DNA of 64,000 bases, taken from the NCBI RefSeq assembly GCF_932294415.1, contig NC_065545.1, forward strand, positions 43,190,327 to 43,254,326, in the 5' to 3' direction. The first letter of the stretch is position 1. Each line of letters opens with the position of its first letter. A program made the translations under genes and the position numbers. Positions 33,378 through 46,450 of the stretch are shown here, piece after piece. The DNA comes from Quercus robur (Eukaryota; Streptophyta; Magnoliopsida; Fagales; Fagaceae). The notes under the pieces were generated by a model. That model was not told the origin of the DNA, searched no databases, and worked only from the letters and a program-made list of their open reading frames with translations.

Positions 33378-36300
33378 ATGACTATCAAAAACCCAAAACC
33401 TCACCCACAATGGTACTCGCCAGAGACTGGAATCTACTCCAGCACGTTCCCCAATAGATATGTCCCCTCAGATCCTTTTCTTGATGTTGTTTCCTTCATC
33501 TTCTCCCACAAACACAGAGGGGTCTCAGCTCTCATTGATTCCTCAACTGGGTCTTCCATTTCCTACCCAGAACTCTACCCCTTGGTCCAAGCCATGGCCT
33601 CTGGCCTCTACCACAGTATGGGTCTCAGACAAGGTGATGTGGTTTTGGTTTTGTTGCCGAATTCCATTTACTACCCTATTGTTTTCTTGGGTATTGCGTC
33701 TTTAGGTGCAATCGCTACAACCATGAATCCTCTCAGTAGTACACCAGAAATTAAGAAACGGATAACTGATTGTAATGCGTCCCTAGCTTTCTCTGCAGCT
33801 GAAAAAGTTGACACATTGCAAGCATTGGGTGTTCCTGCAATTGGGGTACCAGATAATGTGAATTTGGATAGGAAGAAAACTAGTTTTTCAGCTTTCTATA
33901 AGCTCATTTCTGGTGATTTTGATTTGCCTCCTAAGCCGGTGATTAAGCAGCAGGACACTGTGGCTTTAATTTATTCCTCTGGGACTACTGGGGTGAGCAA
34001 AGGTGCTATGCTAACACACGGGAATTTTATAGCAATGGTTGAGCTTTTTATTCGTTTTGAGGCTTCACTGTACCCGTATGAGGCTGTGGATAATGTGCAT
34101 TTAGCTGTTTTACCAATGTTTCATATATACGGGCTGGCACTATTTGTGTTAGGATTGTTCTCTGTGGGTTCTTCAATTGTTGTGGTGAAGAAATTTGATT
34201 TGAATGAGGTGATGAAGGCCATTGATAGATATAAAGTCACACACTTTCCACTTGTCCCACCAATATTGACAGCTTTGACGAAGAAAGCAAAGGATTCTGG
34301 TGGAAGTAGTTTCAAGAGTTTGAAGCAGGTTTCCTGTGGGGCAGCTCCTCTGAGTAGTATAAAGGTCGTAGAGGACTTAAAGCAGGCATTGCCTCATGTT
34401 GATTTCATTCAGGTACGAAGTCCCAAGTTTGAAAATGACCTTTAACAAAGCAATTGTAATTATTCCTACTACCAGAAGTTTGGTATCTCAGATGTTAAAA
34501 TGTACCTAAGTATCTTAGATGAAGGTCTTAATCAAAATACAAAATTGCACTTATTTTTAATAGACATACAATCAAAATAATGAAAATGATGAATCCCTAC
34601 TTTTTCCTCTGATTCTTGGGAAACCTGTTGTATCCACAAAATAATCTGATTTGCAGCAAGCAGTAAGGTTCACCACTAACTGTCAGTTAAATTCTGTGGT
34701 AATAATGAAATTAGTAATAGCATTATGACTGTCCCAATCATTTCGTTCTTTTATTATTTGGTGAATTGTAATGGCCTCTTTTATTTTTGGAAACATCCAG
34801 TTGTAAATTTTGTCTGTTTTAGGGATATGCAATGACTGAGTCAGCTGGAGTAGGAACCCGCGGCTTCAATACTGAAAAGATTCGAAATTATACTTCAATA
34901 GGACTATTGGCTCCAAATACGCAAGCTAAAGTGGTAGATTGGAATACCGGTTCCTCTGTGCCTCCTGGCAGTACTGGTGAGCTTTGGCTACGAGGACCTG
35001 GAATCATGAAAGGTAATAAGCTTCATCAGTTTCCTTAATTGTTTCTAGTCTTAAAATTATGTACAGTACCGTCAATACTAATCTGTATTTTATAAATTGC
35101 TAAATCTATGTCACTCTCCTTTTTAAAAATTTTGTCATGCTGGTATAGCCCTTTCCAAAAAATGAAACTAGAAAAATTTTCATGTTGGACATCATATTCC
35201 TATTTTTCAGCTTAATTTTGTTTAATTATGTTAGATACCTCGAATTCTTATTATTCCCATGATCATGTCCGTATATGTTGAAAGTGCCATTCACTCACCT
35301 CAATGACTATGAGCATTTAAATGTTAATTTGACCTATGAGCTCCGTTTGTCTGCTAATGGTCTTGGACTGAATGGCATCTCCTTCCGCATAAATAAAGGG
35401 TGGAGGTTGAGGTCATTGGTGCAATCTGTGCATAAGTGTGAGTTATATTACTTATTATTATTTTTTTAAAAGAAGACTTCTATTTCTGTCAAAATCTTCT
35501 CTGTAAACTGGTATTTTATAGCTCCTTACTTTATGGTGTCCATAATTTTTGTTTCTGTCATTTTACTTGAATTATCATACACAACCATTGTTAAAATCAT
35601 TCTCACGCATACCTGCTTAGCTTCTTATTTTAAGTACGTCTCATCATTCAGTTAACTTCTTGGGAGAATTACTCATCTCCAAAATTCAACATTTTATAAT
35701 CCTGATATACAAGAGATTATTTCTGCCCTCATATTTCCAGGATATTTGAATAATGTGGAGGCAACTATGGCAACAGTTGATAAAGATGGTTGGCTACATA
35801 CTGGAGACATTGTTTCTATTGATCATGATGGATACATTTTTGTACAAGAACGATTGAAAGAGATTATCAAATACAAGGGCTTTCAGGTAAGTTTAGGAAT
35901 CTGTTCTTTGTTTTATATGATGTTAAATTACAAAGTGGATGTTGTGTGCATAATTTTAACTTTGTTGGGGGAGGGGGTTTCGCTAGAAGAAAGAGCTCAA
36001 TATTAAAGAACAGTAATATCTATTCTTGCAACTAGTCAGCCCTTTTTGAAACATTTATGCATGAATTTTCCTTAAATAAGTGTATAACATGTCTCTTCTG
36101 CAGATTGCTCCTGCTGATTTAGAAGCTGTGTTGATCTCCCATCCTGAGATACTTGATGTTGCAGTCACAGCGTAAGTGTGAGCATTTGAATGTATATCAA
36201 AAGGCCTTTGAAATTTTGTAAAGATGAAAATATCCTGTCTCTTTAATAATAGCATTTGTAGTTAAATGTGAATTCAGAAGCATTTTTCTGTGGGTTTATA

Positions 36301-36997
36301 GAGGAGTTCACCCTAGATCAAGCACATGGTGGTGCAATAAAGGAGTGACTATATTCAAGTACAACTGTAACATTGTTTATATCTTATTTAAATGGGATGT
36401 GATTAGAGTCAAGCATACTACATTACTACTTTAAAAACTAATCTACACTAAATGAGTGACCATTTTATTTTCTGAAGATTAAGCCTGTGTGTACTATCAA
36501 ACATGTTCATAAAGACCATCTCTAATTTCAATTTCTGATGTTCATATATACTCTAATTGCTTGAAATTTTTATAATAATTTGTTATGAACTTACATATAA
36601 ATATCATTCCTTTTTTCCCCCAGTATCTTGGATGAAAAATCTGGGGAGATACCAGTGGCATTTGTAGTGAAGAAGCATGGAAGCAAACTTTCTGAGGCAG
36701 CTGTTATTGATTATGTCGCTGAACAGGTATTCCATATTGACTTTGTATTTTGTATTCATGTATTGATAGTTTCAACACTTTATTCTTTTGCTGTAACCCA
36801 AGCTGAGCATCAGCTGCTGGCTACTTGCTTTGCTGATGATGACCAGATCGTTATAGCTTTGAAAAAATGTCTTCTCGTGGCAGGTTGCACCATACAAGAA
36901 AGTCAGGAAGGTGGTCTTTACAAACTCCATACCAAGATCTGCAGCAGGAAAGGTCCTTCGAAGGCAACTCAGGAGCAACATGGCTTCTAGACTCTGA
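33378..36997 (+). CDS. 4CLL6: Peroxisomal 4-coumarate:CoA ligase-like enzyme (At4g19010/4CLL6 type), 6 exons
   Basis: Exons: 33378-34412, 34823-35012, 35741-35886, 36104-36171, 36624-36726, 36884-36997 (TGA). All introns are GT-AG, phases close and the product is 551 aa, a normal size for the family. It belongs to the ANL adenylate-forming superfamily: ATP/AMP-binding box [12 protein letters not shown] at residues 199-209, box II-like GELWLRG at 397-403, WLHTGD at 426-431, and the C-terminal catalytic lysine at about 537 in SAAGKVLRR. The first exon begins [11 protein letters not shown] after a short basic lead. The last three residues are SRL, a PTS1 peroxisomal import signal. In Arabidopsis, At4g19010 activates 4-coumarate in peroxisomes and feeds the benzenoid ring of ubiquinone; that role here is by homology. 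The substrate could also be another phenylpropanoid or fatty acid. The gene lies between the OSCA and PLGG1 genes. Confidence 0.93.
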
Positions 36998-37458
36998 GAA
37001 CTCTTTCTCTGGCTGGCCATAATCTTAAATTGAACAAATTAAATGAATAGACCTTTATCTTTGTATTTTTTGCTAATTATAATTGTTTAAATAAATCCAT
37101 GACCTTCCATCAAAAAAAAAAAAATCCATGACCACAATAGGGCCATCATGGTTTTTTGCCAAAATTTTTTGATTCAAAATTTTACTGGATTGGAGAATGT
37201 AGAGTTGTCTCTATAAATGATTTTGTTGGAGGTGCCTTCTGGTTCAAAAGCTCAATAGGACCATCTTGGTTCCACCGGATCAGGGTTTCTGTGATCCAAT
37301 TAAATTTGTACTCAATTTGAAGCCAAGTTCAACTTGAATAAAACATTTGATTCAACATCGTATTAAGTTGCTAAGTTTAATGTTGAATAAAGTGTTATTG
37401 CCCATTATAACCATCTTTGTTGTTAATCTTCTTGATATTATTGTTATGATTCAGACTT

Positions 37459-37686
37459 GGGTCCGTTTGGAATTTGCTTATTTTACTAAAATTGAAAACT
37501 TTTTGTTGAAAGTACTGTAGATAAAGTAAAAATTAGCTGAAATAGTATAGTGAGACCCATGAATAGTATCAAAAAAATCCAATGGGATCCATGAATAGTA
37601 CAAAAAAGTATTGTGGGATCCATGAATAGTAACAAAAATAATATGAATAGTAAAATAAGTTGGCAAAAATAATCTTTACCAAACCC
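37459..37686. mobile_element. MITE of the GTTTGG-terminus type
   Basis: The left end GGGTCCGTTTGGAATTTGCT and the reverse complement of the right end (GGGTTTGGTAAAGATTATTT) are imperfect inverted repeats. The interior has ATGAATAGTA repeated four to five times between GGGATCCATG motifs. The flanks (tcagactt / ccacactt) could be a decayed 8-bp target duplication, which suggests hAT. Confidence 0.5.
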
Positions 37687-38376
37687 ACACTTCATCAATA
37701 TTAATTTTGATGGATTGGGTTGGGTTGGGTTCAAGATATACACCTAATGTAACTTTTGTTCATGTTATACTAATTAATTTCATTCTAATGTGTTTTTGAA
37801 CTAATCAATAATTTTATTATATTCTATCCTTATTCCCTACTTGCTTGCAAAATTTCATTAGAGATCAATAACTATCTCATCTATAAAATTTTTAAATTTC
37901 AAGTTTTTTGAACTTTAAGATTATACAAAAAAGAAAGCATGAATTTATGGATTAGATAGTAAGTAACATTGCGTTGAAATGTAGCTTGTGTTTGGGAACA
38001 GTTGATCAGTTGGCTTTTGCTTATCTTATGTACTATTTGTAGGTCCTACGTGAGTCTCGCAAAAGAAGTAGCTTATTTTAACATTTTGCTTATTGTTGCA
38101 TATTGCTCGAAGGGCAATGTCCATTACACGCATGCATGTTGCACACATGTTATACACACACCACTTTTGCAGAGAAATTGTGACTTGGAAGTCACAATTT
38201 TAGTTCAAGAAAATGTGTGTAAGAGATATTTCTCTAACTCAAACTTTTTGTTTGCTTTTTAGCTTATTGCTCAAAACTTAGTCAAAGAACTAGCTTAGTC
38301 AATTAAAGTTTTATGTGGGTCCCGCTCAAACTTAGTCAAAAAACCGGTTGGCTTTGAATTGCTTTTTGCTAAAAAA

Positions 38377-39524
38377 AATTGGAGAAATTACACTTAACCA
38401 CCTTAAATTATATCTTAGATTACACTTTGCACCTTAAACTTTTCAGATGCACATTTTACACCCTAAACTATGACATTTTTTACACTTTGCACCCTAATGC
38501 CAAGCTTATTGGACGAAAATCTAAAGTTTTAAAAGTGCAAAGTGTAATTGGGAGTATGGTTTAGGAAATTAGGAAATTAGCACTGTTTAGCCAAAATAGG
38601 AAATTAGCACTGTTTGCCAAACAATATAATTAGTAGGTACTGTTTTCAAATTATATTTTTTACTAGCATCTCGAGTCTAAGAGACTCAATTTAGGGGATA
38701 TAAATCGAGTCTCAAAGACTCGATTTTCATGGTCTGATCACGTCTGATGTGGCATTTTTCCACGTGGTGTACACCTGAAAATCGAGTCTCTAAGACTCGA
38801 TTTATAAACCAAAAAAATTTTAAGTCTCAAGTCTCTCATCTTGCCATTCCCAGAAATACCCAAAAAAAAAAAAAAAATCCCAGAGAGAGGCCTGGGTCTC
38901 ACTGCGACCTAGGTCTCGCACGGCCTGGGTTGCGCTGCGACTTGGGTCTCTCGCGGTGGTGGCGTGGTCTAGTGCTTCAAAGAATTTTTAGGAGGTTTTC
39001 TACCAATGAACGCACTGACGAAGGTTTAGATTTTGTGTAATTTGGATGAACAACACTCTTGGTGTTTTATTTCAAAACTGCTCTTATAAATCGAGTTTCT
39101 AAGACTTGATTTCTAGATGGTCGTCATGCGGAAAAATGCCACATCATACATGATCAGACCATGGAAATCAAGTCTTTGAGACTTGATTTATAGACCCTAA
39201 ATCGAGTCTCTTAGACTCGAGACTCGAGATGCTAGTAAAAAATATAATTTGAAAACGTGGCCTACTAATTATAATATTTGAAAATCAGGGTTAATTTCTC
39301 ATTTTGGCCAGTTTTAGGGTGGTAAAGTGTAATTTCTCTTTTGTTTTTAAGGGTTCGAGAAAATGAGCAATTGAGTCTTTTTACGTGGTGCTATACTTTT
39401 CTGTCCAAGTTAACCGCGAACTTGATGTCGGGTGCAAAGCATAACAGGGGTTATAGTTTAAGGTACAAAGTGTAATTAGAAGTATAGTTTAGGGTGGTAA
39501 AATAATTTGTCTAAAAAAATTAGT
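38377..39524. mobile_element. Middle-level MITE with about 80-bp inverted repeats, inserted in the outer MITE
   Basis: GAAATTACACTTAACCACCT followed by TAAATTATA...ATTACACTTTGCACCTTAAA on the left pairs with the reverse complement of the right end (ATTTTACCACCCTAAACTAT, then AATTACACTTTGTACC). Its centre has itself been split by the element at 38660-39240. Confidence 0.5.
38660..39240. mobile_element. Hairpin-rich MITE family, copy 1 (innermost)
   Basis: The terminal inverted repeats begin TAGCATCTCGAGTCTAAGAG and extend about 150 bp. Each arm contains short palindromes of the form AATCGAGTCT-n-AGACTCGATT and a GATGTGGCATTTTTCC segment. The core (38880-38970) contains GGCCTGGGTCTCACTGCGAC-type words. 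A second copy with the same ends and core vocabulary is at 47222-48106. Confidence 0.7.
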
Positions 39525-40396
39525 TTTTATATGGATTCACTCAAAAAAAAGTTGATACTTTAATCTACCATTTGCAGGTCCCACAGTAAAGTAGTTCATG
39601 TTTTACTTATTCCAATCCTCCAACTTTTCTATAATACATTCAGTAAAAAATCAATGAGCTTATTTTATTTAACTTTTAGCTTTTATGTACAGTATTTTCA
39701 GACTTTCAACAAAAAGTTAAATAGTTATTTCCAAACAAACACATAATTCAACGTTAAGATTTTCAAAATTTTAATATATATATATATATATATATTACTA
39801 AAAGCTGAAGCGTAACATTTAATGTTGCTACGCTCCCGTTGAGCCACATCAGCAGCCATGTCATTTCCCTTCTTTTTTCTAAAATTTTTCCGTAATTTAA
39901 AAATACTTTTTTCTAAATATTTCTCATAATTTTAAAATACTATTAAAAAGAAATGATTTCCAACTCTACACCATAAAGCCCAATCTTACGTTAATGTTGT
40001 TAATGTTGTCTTTAATGCTAACCCCTCTGTCTCCCTTCATCCTTTTGCTCTTCTTGTCTTTCACACTTTCTAAACTTCAGAATTTCACCTTTCTAACGCC
40101 AAACTCTCTCTCTCTCTTCCCTCCTCGGTCTCTTCATCTCCTCTGAATCACTTCTTCGTACCTTTTCAATTGCCACTTTGCTAAAAAAATCACTTCTTCA
40201 TACCTGTTCATCTCCTAGGTACGCATTATCTCTTTCTTTTGTAATTAACATTTTGCTATTCTTTCAACTAATTGAGCATTAATTCAGACCTTCTTCAAAT
40301 CTGTCTCTTGATTAATGGTGATTCTTCCTATTCTCGATCAAGAGGTTTTTCAAAACGTTCAATTGTTGCTTATTGGAAATAGAACACCCACTGCTT

Positions 40397-40398
<2 letters not shown>

Positions 40399-40483
<85 letters not shown>

Positions 40484-40484
40484 C
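40399..40484 (+). repeat. (CT)n(TA)n compound microsatellite inside the Helitron
   Basis: About 29 CT units are followed by about 13 TA units. The related Helitron head at 62339 also has a long (CT)n at 62656-62714, so the tract may be an inherited part of the family. Confidence 0.9.
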
Positions 40485-42289
40485 TGCAATCTCTTTGCCT
40501 CCATAGATGAAGAGCCTATCAACCTAACCTATACCAATGCAAAATCCAAACCTTCCCACTAATAAGCGCCCATGAAATAATCATATTTAAAGCCATGGAT
40601 ATTTGTTGTGGGGTTCTCAACAAACAAACAGACCAAAAAAAAAAAAAAAAAGCTTTTAGAATCAAAGCCCTTCAACCTCCAAACCAAAACATTGTCAACG
40701 TTAAAGAAATGCTATAAAAATCTGTAATTCGGTTCTCACAGGTTCAGATCAAATATATATATATATATATATATATTATTTTGTGTACTTACAGCCATTG
40801 TTGAAGTTTCAACCGCCATGAGATCTATCAAACCATGAGATTGTCTCTGTCTCTCTCGCTCTCGCTGCATTTTCTCCATTTCTACAGGTCTTCTTTGCTT
40901 GACTGTCATGGTGAAGGTTTTGGCTGTTGCAAAAGATGGACTGGTTGTGCTTGACCCGTTTAACCACTTTTTTCTTTTGTAAATTGCCTTGGGCTGTGTT
41001 TTTACTTAATTGGTTTTTTAATGGGCGGACAAACCAATGTTAGCCCCTCTTCAGTTTTTGTATTTTTTTTTTTAATTTCATAAGTGATTAATGGGGTTGG
41101 GCATAATAAAATAATATTGGGTAATTAAATGGGCTAGACATAATGTAAGATAATTTAAATAAAGACTTGCATAAAAAGTAGTAGAATATTAACCTCTAAC
41201 AAAAAGTTTAAGTATATTAATTTCATTTATATATATATATATATATATATTTATATCCATTGATTGAGATACTCAATATTTATTTATGTTTGCTTTTGAT
41301 TTAATATTACTTATTTGTCTTATGAAAGTTATGATATATATAAAAAAATATAAATATATTTGAAATATAGATATTTATATTTATTTGAATTATTTTAGTT
41401 CATTTTTATATTTTTACTAATTTAATATATTTATTTATTTTTTAAATAATTATTAAATTAATTATGATGTCATTATGGTTCGACCTCAATTCGACTTTAA
41501 TTATGATGTCATTATTTCACACTTTGTTATTGAAACAGTTGTTACGTTGTAGGTATTGCATATATTCACCAATTGTAGGAGATAAGGTCCCAAATTCTAT
41601 AGATTTAATTTTTAACTTATCCCAATGAAAAATTATGTATTTCTTTTAATAATTAAAGTACTATACAAAGAACAAACAGAGGGCTTATGATATTGTATGT
41701 ATTTAAATTATAGGTGGGCAATTTTATCCAAACAAAAAAACGTCTCAATTATGGCTTTGTGCAAAAAAAAAAAAAAAAAAAGTGTAGCAAATATGCTATT
41801 GCAATCCTGCTTTGTTTTTGAGTAGATCTTTGTTTATTTTATTTTGGCCATACAAGAAATGCACATTGCATTGAAGTGTGCATTGTCATTTGTTGTTGGA
41901 CTAATATGTTTTTCGTATAAGGTTTTGTAATTCTATTTTAAAGATCAATGAACACTAGCCTTTTTAGATATTGAATATAGACTTCCAAAGATATGCTTGC
42001 TATTTTTCTACTTGAAATTTCCAATGTTGTATGAAATTAGAACTTCTCTTTAAGGAGGTGAATGAAGAGCTAGTCATGGAAAGACAAATGTGGCCTTGAG
42101 CAAGAGAAGATTGTTGAACCATTCAAAAGGAATTGATAAAGATAAATATTTAATACTCACAAATAAGGATAAATACAATACTAATACTCTTTCTTTTCCC
42201 GATGACAACTTATTCTTATCCCACGTATACCAAAATAACTTTATTTGCTTACCAGCCCAAAACTAGACATGGCACTAGTCTTTGTTCAA

Positions 42290-42620
42290 AGCCATCTATT
42301 ATGCAGGTTTGGGCATTATATTTAAAGATAGTCATGGTTCTCCTGTTATAGTCCATAATTAATTCATTGCCAAGGAAACCCATTGTGGATGGCAGCCATG
42401 CTCTATTAATTGAGTGTCACACTCCTGTCATGAACTGTGGATCGAGGATTTGATTGCGGAGTTTGCCAACTCAGTTGCTAGCATCAATTGGGTTGTAGAA
42501 ACCATGCTTGAAGGAGATTTCGGATGTGTTAGAACAAATTCATGCATTTTGTGAAATAGGTAGGACATATATCCTATAGGACAGTTTCTAGATTGTGTAA
42601 TAAGTAAGCGTAAGTGTTGG
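42290..42620 (+). pseudogene. Possible captured RNase H-like fragment in the Helitron
   Basis: The reading YAGLGIIFKDSHGSPVIVHN resembles the start of the RVT_3/RNase H-like domain (GIG.V.RDS.G.....). It is followed by stops, then by DLIAEFANSVASINWV in the other part. The match is short and no second motif was found, so this is tentative. Confidence 0.3.
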
Positions 42621-44282
42621 AGTTCTCTCTTTTGGAATTTTTCCATGCATCGCACGAGTTAGCGACTAGTTTAATTAAAAATTTATTAAATGAGGTAATA
42701 TTAATCAAAAATTACATGAGGTGTAACATGATCCTAAATAATTAGTTATCATAAACTTGATGACTTTCATGTTATGCCGTTTGCTTTGTGGGTTCAAAAC
42801 CAAATGGGTAAGTATGTGTGTCTATATATATATATCAAACTTGATTGCTTTTTATGTAATACTGTTTGCTTTGTTTAATTGTAAACTTGCTGCCTTCTGG
42901 TGTACATAATTGAACATAGTTTATGCTGAAGAAAGCACAGCTGAGCAGTAGGATTCATAGGTGAAGGATGCCCAAAGGGTGGAGTAATTGAGATTGTTTC
43001 CTCGGTCAACCTATCATGGATTGTCTTGCTCGTTTGGCCACAAAGCATTATCCATGAAATTATGCCTAACCACAAGGTGTTTGTACTATTTGGGGCTATT
43101 ATTTGAAGCTAATGTGTCCGTGGTGTTTACAGTTGATTTGTATTTGGAAATGACTGTTAGAGGCGAATTAATTACCATAAATAACCATCTGCAAAGTTTG
43201 TTCAGCGGCTTAGAAAATAGCATGTAGAAACTGTCGGATATCCTGGCAAATGTGTGCTATGTGATAAATAAGGCTAGACTAGGCATGGGATCTTAGTTAC
43301 AACTTTTTTTTTTTTTTTTTGAGAAGAAAGATCTTAGTTACAACTTAAGAGTATTATTGAGGGAAGAAAGAGGTCTCAGAATTTGCCTTGTATTGATTGC
43401 ATTCTTTCATGTCTTATTCAGAAGTGACTTCTAAAAGTTGATTACTACTATATATTTCTATGAATAAGCATGCATCCCTATATACCCCTAATCTTGGAAT
43501 TATCCAATTGGGGTAGAATGAAAGCATGCAAAAAAAAAAAAAGGTCACTGGATGTAACAGGATGTGACAACTTATAAGCAATAGGTTCTACGCTAATTTT
43601 TACAACTATCTTATATATTATATAATAGATTGTGATTGGTTACTTGTTCAAGGATGGAGCCAAAACTTTGAGTTAGAGGGGTGGTTTTATTGTTAGCCGT
43701 GTGTGGTAGTTTTAACCTCTAACTTTGTTACACACAAGGGTTACGTGGTTCAGTCTAACAGCCTACGTTCACGAAGGAAACCCTAAAGGGCCACATCAAT
43801 AATATATTAGAGTGTAATACAAATTTTTGTATTATAATAAACCATAACATAGGTAAATATAGTAGGCTAAACCCTAGACTAGAAGGATTGAGCTTTGAGC
43901 CTATTACATTGAGCTAACATATCTCTAACAAAAACAAAATTATTTTGTTTAGAATTTTTTAAAAGGTAGGGTTGTTTATTTTTGATAAAATTGGTTGATT
44001 GTGCTAATTTTTTTTTTTTTTTTTTAAACTATTGGTAATATTTGTTGTTGAGCTTTTTTTTTTTTTTTTTTTTTTTTTAAAGGCTTGTATATTTTGTTTT
44101 AGATTTTAGACCTACAAATTTTTTTTATGGTCACTAAAAACTCTTACAAGAAGATGAAGTCCCTTTTCTATGTACGCATCCACTCCAAGCAAATGTTTTT
44201 AAATTAGGAATTAACTTTGAAATTGACCTATCTTTTCACTTTAAACTCACGATTTAAGGGGTTTCTTTGGCACTAAAAGCTT

Positions 44283-44428
44283 TAGGGGGTGTTTGGTAGG
44301 GGTGTTTAAACAACAGTTTTCAGTGTTTAAACACCCCTACATGTATTTTCACAACATTTTTTAACCCGCACGTATTTCTATGACACTTAAATAACGATAT
44401 TAGAAATCTCTAACCAAACGGGCCCTTA
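44283..44428. mobile_element. Small MITE, GTTTGGT ends
   Basis: The ends are GGGGGTGTTTGGTAGGGGTG and, reverse-complemented, GGGCCCGTTTGGTTAGAGAT. About 146 bp with no coding content. It contains an internal perfect hairpin GGGGTGTTTAAAC / GTTTAAACACCCC. Confidence 0.55.
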
Positions 44429-45376
44429 AACAAGCCTTATTACAGTATCATCTCATTATTTGTTGTTAACATTTGGTTTGGGAGAATTCTCCCCATTTAG
44501 ATTCTAGAGAATGTGACGTTTGGCAATCTCAATACTTGGGAATATAAATATTTTTATGTTTGGATTGATTAAAAATCTAATAAGAATCATGAGAATATGA
44601 GATGCCTAGACTCGATTTATTTCTAGGAATCTTGTTAGAATTATTCATTTTCCCAAAAATATCCATTGATTCGTATCAAGTCTTTTTTTTTTTTTTTTCA
44701 CTCCAAATAAATTATAAGAAACAAAAATATAAACTATAAATCATGAAAAAATCAATAACATTTTCTAAATGACATGTATAACACAAAAATAATTATTTGA
44801 ATTGTCAATTTATAATTATTACTATATTTTAATTTTATTTCAATTAGTCAAAGTGTAAAGAGGAATGGGTAAAATTGTCAATTTATTTAAACAATTGTAA
44901 CTTTTTTCAAGCGTGGGAATATAAATACCTACATTTTAAAAGAGAGATCTGAATTTTTACAAAAAGGGGGTCGACCGGTTGAGTGGGAATCTAGATTCTC
45001 AAACATTTGATTCTCTTGTGTGATTTGCAACCAAAATTTCAACATTTCTATGAATCCTAAAAGATTACCCCATACTAAAGGCTTAGGAGTCCAATACTCA
45101 TAATTAAGATTACTAATAGAATTGTTCTTTATTCAAGTTTCAGGAACATATTATAGGGATTGAGATCAAATGAAATCCCTAGATATTGATCCTAATCCCA
45201 CACTATGGTATCTCACTTTTGTTCTACAATAGAATTACCTTAGGTTATGGGGTATCTTGGTAGTTAGGAAACATGATTTATCATTGTGCTTGATTAAAAT
45301 GAAGATTCTCAATGGTATCTTCTTCTGTTTGAACTTTTAAGGATTTTGTTTTATGAAATTTTCCTTTTTGGGTTTA

Positions 45377-45592
45377 GCCTCTGTTTGGATTGCGTTTTGA
45401 AGTCTGCATTTGTGCATTTGTTGAAAAAATTGGGTATCACATGACACTATTCACGGACCCACAAAAATCATCCAAACACAAATTTCAATATAAATTTGGG
45501 TCCCACAACAATATTCACACATTTAAAAATTATTTTGTAATAGTGTTTTCAGTTTTCAGCAAATAAGCGATATTCAAACACACTCTTAATGA
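45377..45592. mobile_element. Small MITE, GTTTGGAT ends
   Basis: The left end CTCTGTTTGGATTGCGTTTT and the right end read in reverse complement (AGTGTGTTTGAATATCGC) are similar. The interior contains TGGGTCCCACAACAATATTC and CACTATTCACGGACCCAC, typical of this common plant MITE group. Confidence 0.5.
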
Positions 45593-46156
45593 TTAGACCA
45601 TATAATAGATGTCCCTGATCAAATGATGTTGAAAAGGCTAGTAGCCACTTTTCATCTCCTATAAAAATTTAAAATTTAAAAAAAAAAATTTGGTGTCGCT
45701 CCTTTTGCCACAATTTTGGGCTAGTGAGTAGTGACTTTGAGGAGAAAAAATAGTTAATATATACGAAGTGATTGTCCACCACTTTTAATTGTAGAGACAC
45801 TATAATTTTTCTTTTTTAAAAACAAATTTATAAGTACGATGAAATTTCAATTTATGAAGTCCGTTTCGTGGTGATTATTATTATTTTTATTGATGGAGTT
45901 TGAACCCTAGATTTCTCAGTAAACTTTGAGAGAGTTTATTGACTCACTCGTTAGGTTACACGCATGAGTGAAGTTTCACATTGAATAATGATGAGAAGAA
46001 TGAGTGGCTAATATAATATAATTGAGCATATACTCATTGGACTTAAACCTTTTGAATTAAAGTGTCTTTATATATTATATTAATTATTCAATGAAGGTGC
46101 ATGTTTATCTCCCCAACACAACTCACTATAAAAATAAATATATGTGAGGAAGAATA

Positions 46157-46450
46157 TGGGTCCGTTTGGATTGAACTTATTGTTGCTGAAACTGAAAACT
46201 GAAAACACTGTAGCAAAATAATTTTTAAATGTGTAAATAGTACCGTGGGACCCATTTTTAATATTTTTTAATACATAAACAATGTCAGCACAGTACGTGA
46301 ACAGTGTAATTACCGTTCATAACAGTAAAATTTGTCCCCCCAAAGTCAACAAATACGAAAAAAAAAAGAAAAAAAAAGAAAAAAAAAAAAGTAAAACGCA
46401 ACTCTGGAAACGTGGACGCAGGATTCATATGAATCCAAACGCCCTCTATA
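46157..46450. mobile_element. MITE, GTCCGTTTGGATT ends, with A-rich insertion
   Basis: The left end GGGTCCGTTTGGATTGAACT pairs with the reverse complement of the right end (GGGCGTTTGGATTCATATGA). The interior has ACTGTAGCAAAATAATTTTT and CGTGGGACCCATTTTT. A G-interrupted A-run lies at about 46359-46391. Confidence 0.55.

Larger units (their letters stand above)
37987..39744. mobile_element. MITE split by nested elements (outer level)
   Basis: The left end TGTGTTTGGGAACAG and the reverse complement of the right end (ATGTGTTTGTTTGGAAATAA) look like the two ends of one GTTTGG-type MITE. The two halves, 37987-38375 and about 39525-39744, share GGTCC(T/C)AC and 'ACTTAGTCAAA / CACTCAAAAAAAAG' type segments. 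About 1.15 kb of other repeats lie between them. Confidence 0.45.
39773..42669 (+). mobile_element. Helitron, about 2.9 kb
   Basis: The 5' region reads CTAAAAGCTGAAGCGTAACA with a subterminal palindrome GCGTA...TACGC. It is preceded by a (TA)n run that blurs the exact 5' TC. The 3' end carries a decayed stem-loop CCATGCATCGCACGAG and then TTAGCGACTAG (CTAG at 42666-42669), followed by T. The same 5' head is at 62339 and the same 3' end at 6740. No Rep/helicase protein was seen, so the element is non-autonomous. The interior at 40810-40980 and 42290-42620 has non-repeat, gene-like composition and may be captured DNA. Confidence 0.65.

Noticed and set aside
36628..36990. Alternative 120-codon C-terminus of the 4CL-like gene read through the last intron
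   Set aside because: The GT-AG splice from 36726 to 36884 restores the conserved [10 protein letters not shown]...GK...SRL end, so the unspliced frame is incidental.
42875..43227. Small gene with frames on both strands
   Set aside because: Balanced composition but no conserved motif, splice structure or promoter; not enough to call.
43697..43931. Solo LTR on the minus strand
   Set aside because: TGTTAG...ACACA ends look LTR-like, but the flanks (agccg / aaaac) are not a target duplication and no family could be recognised.
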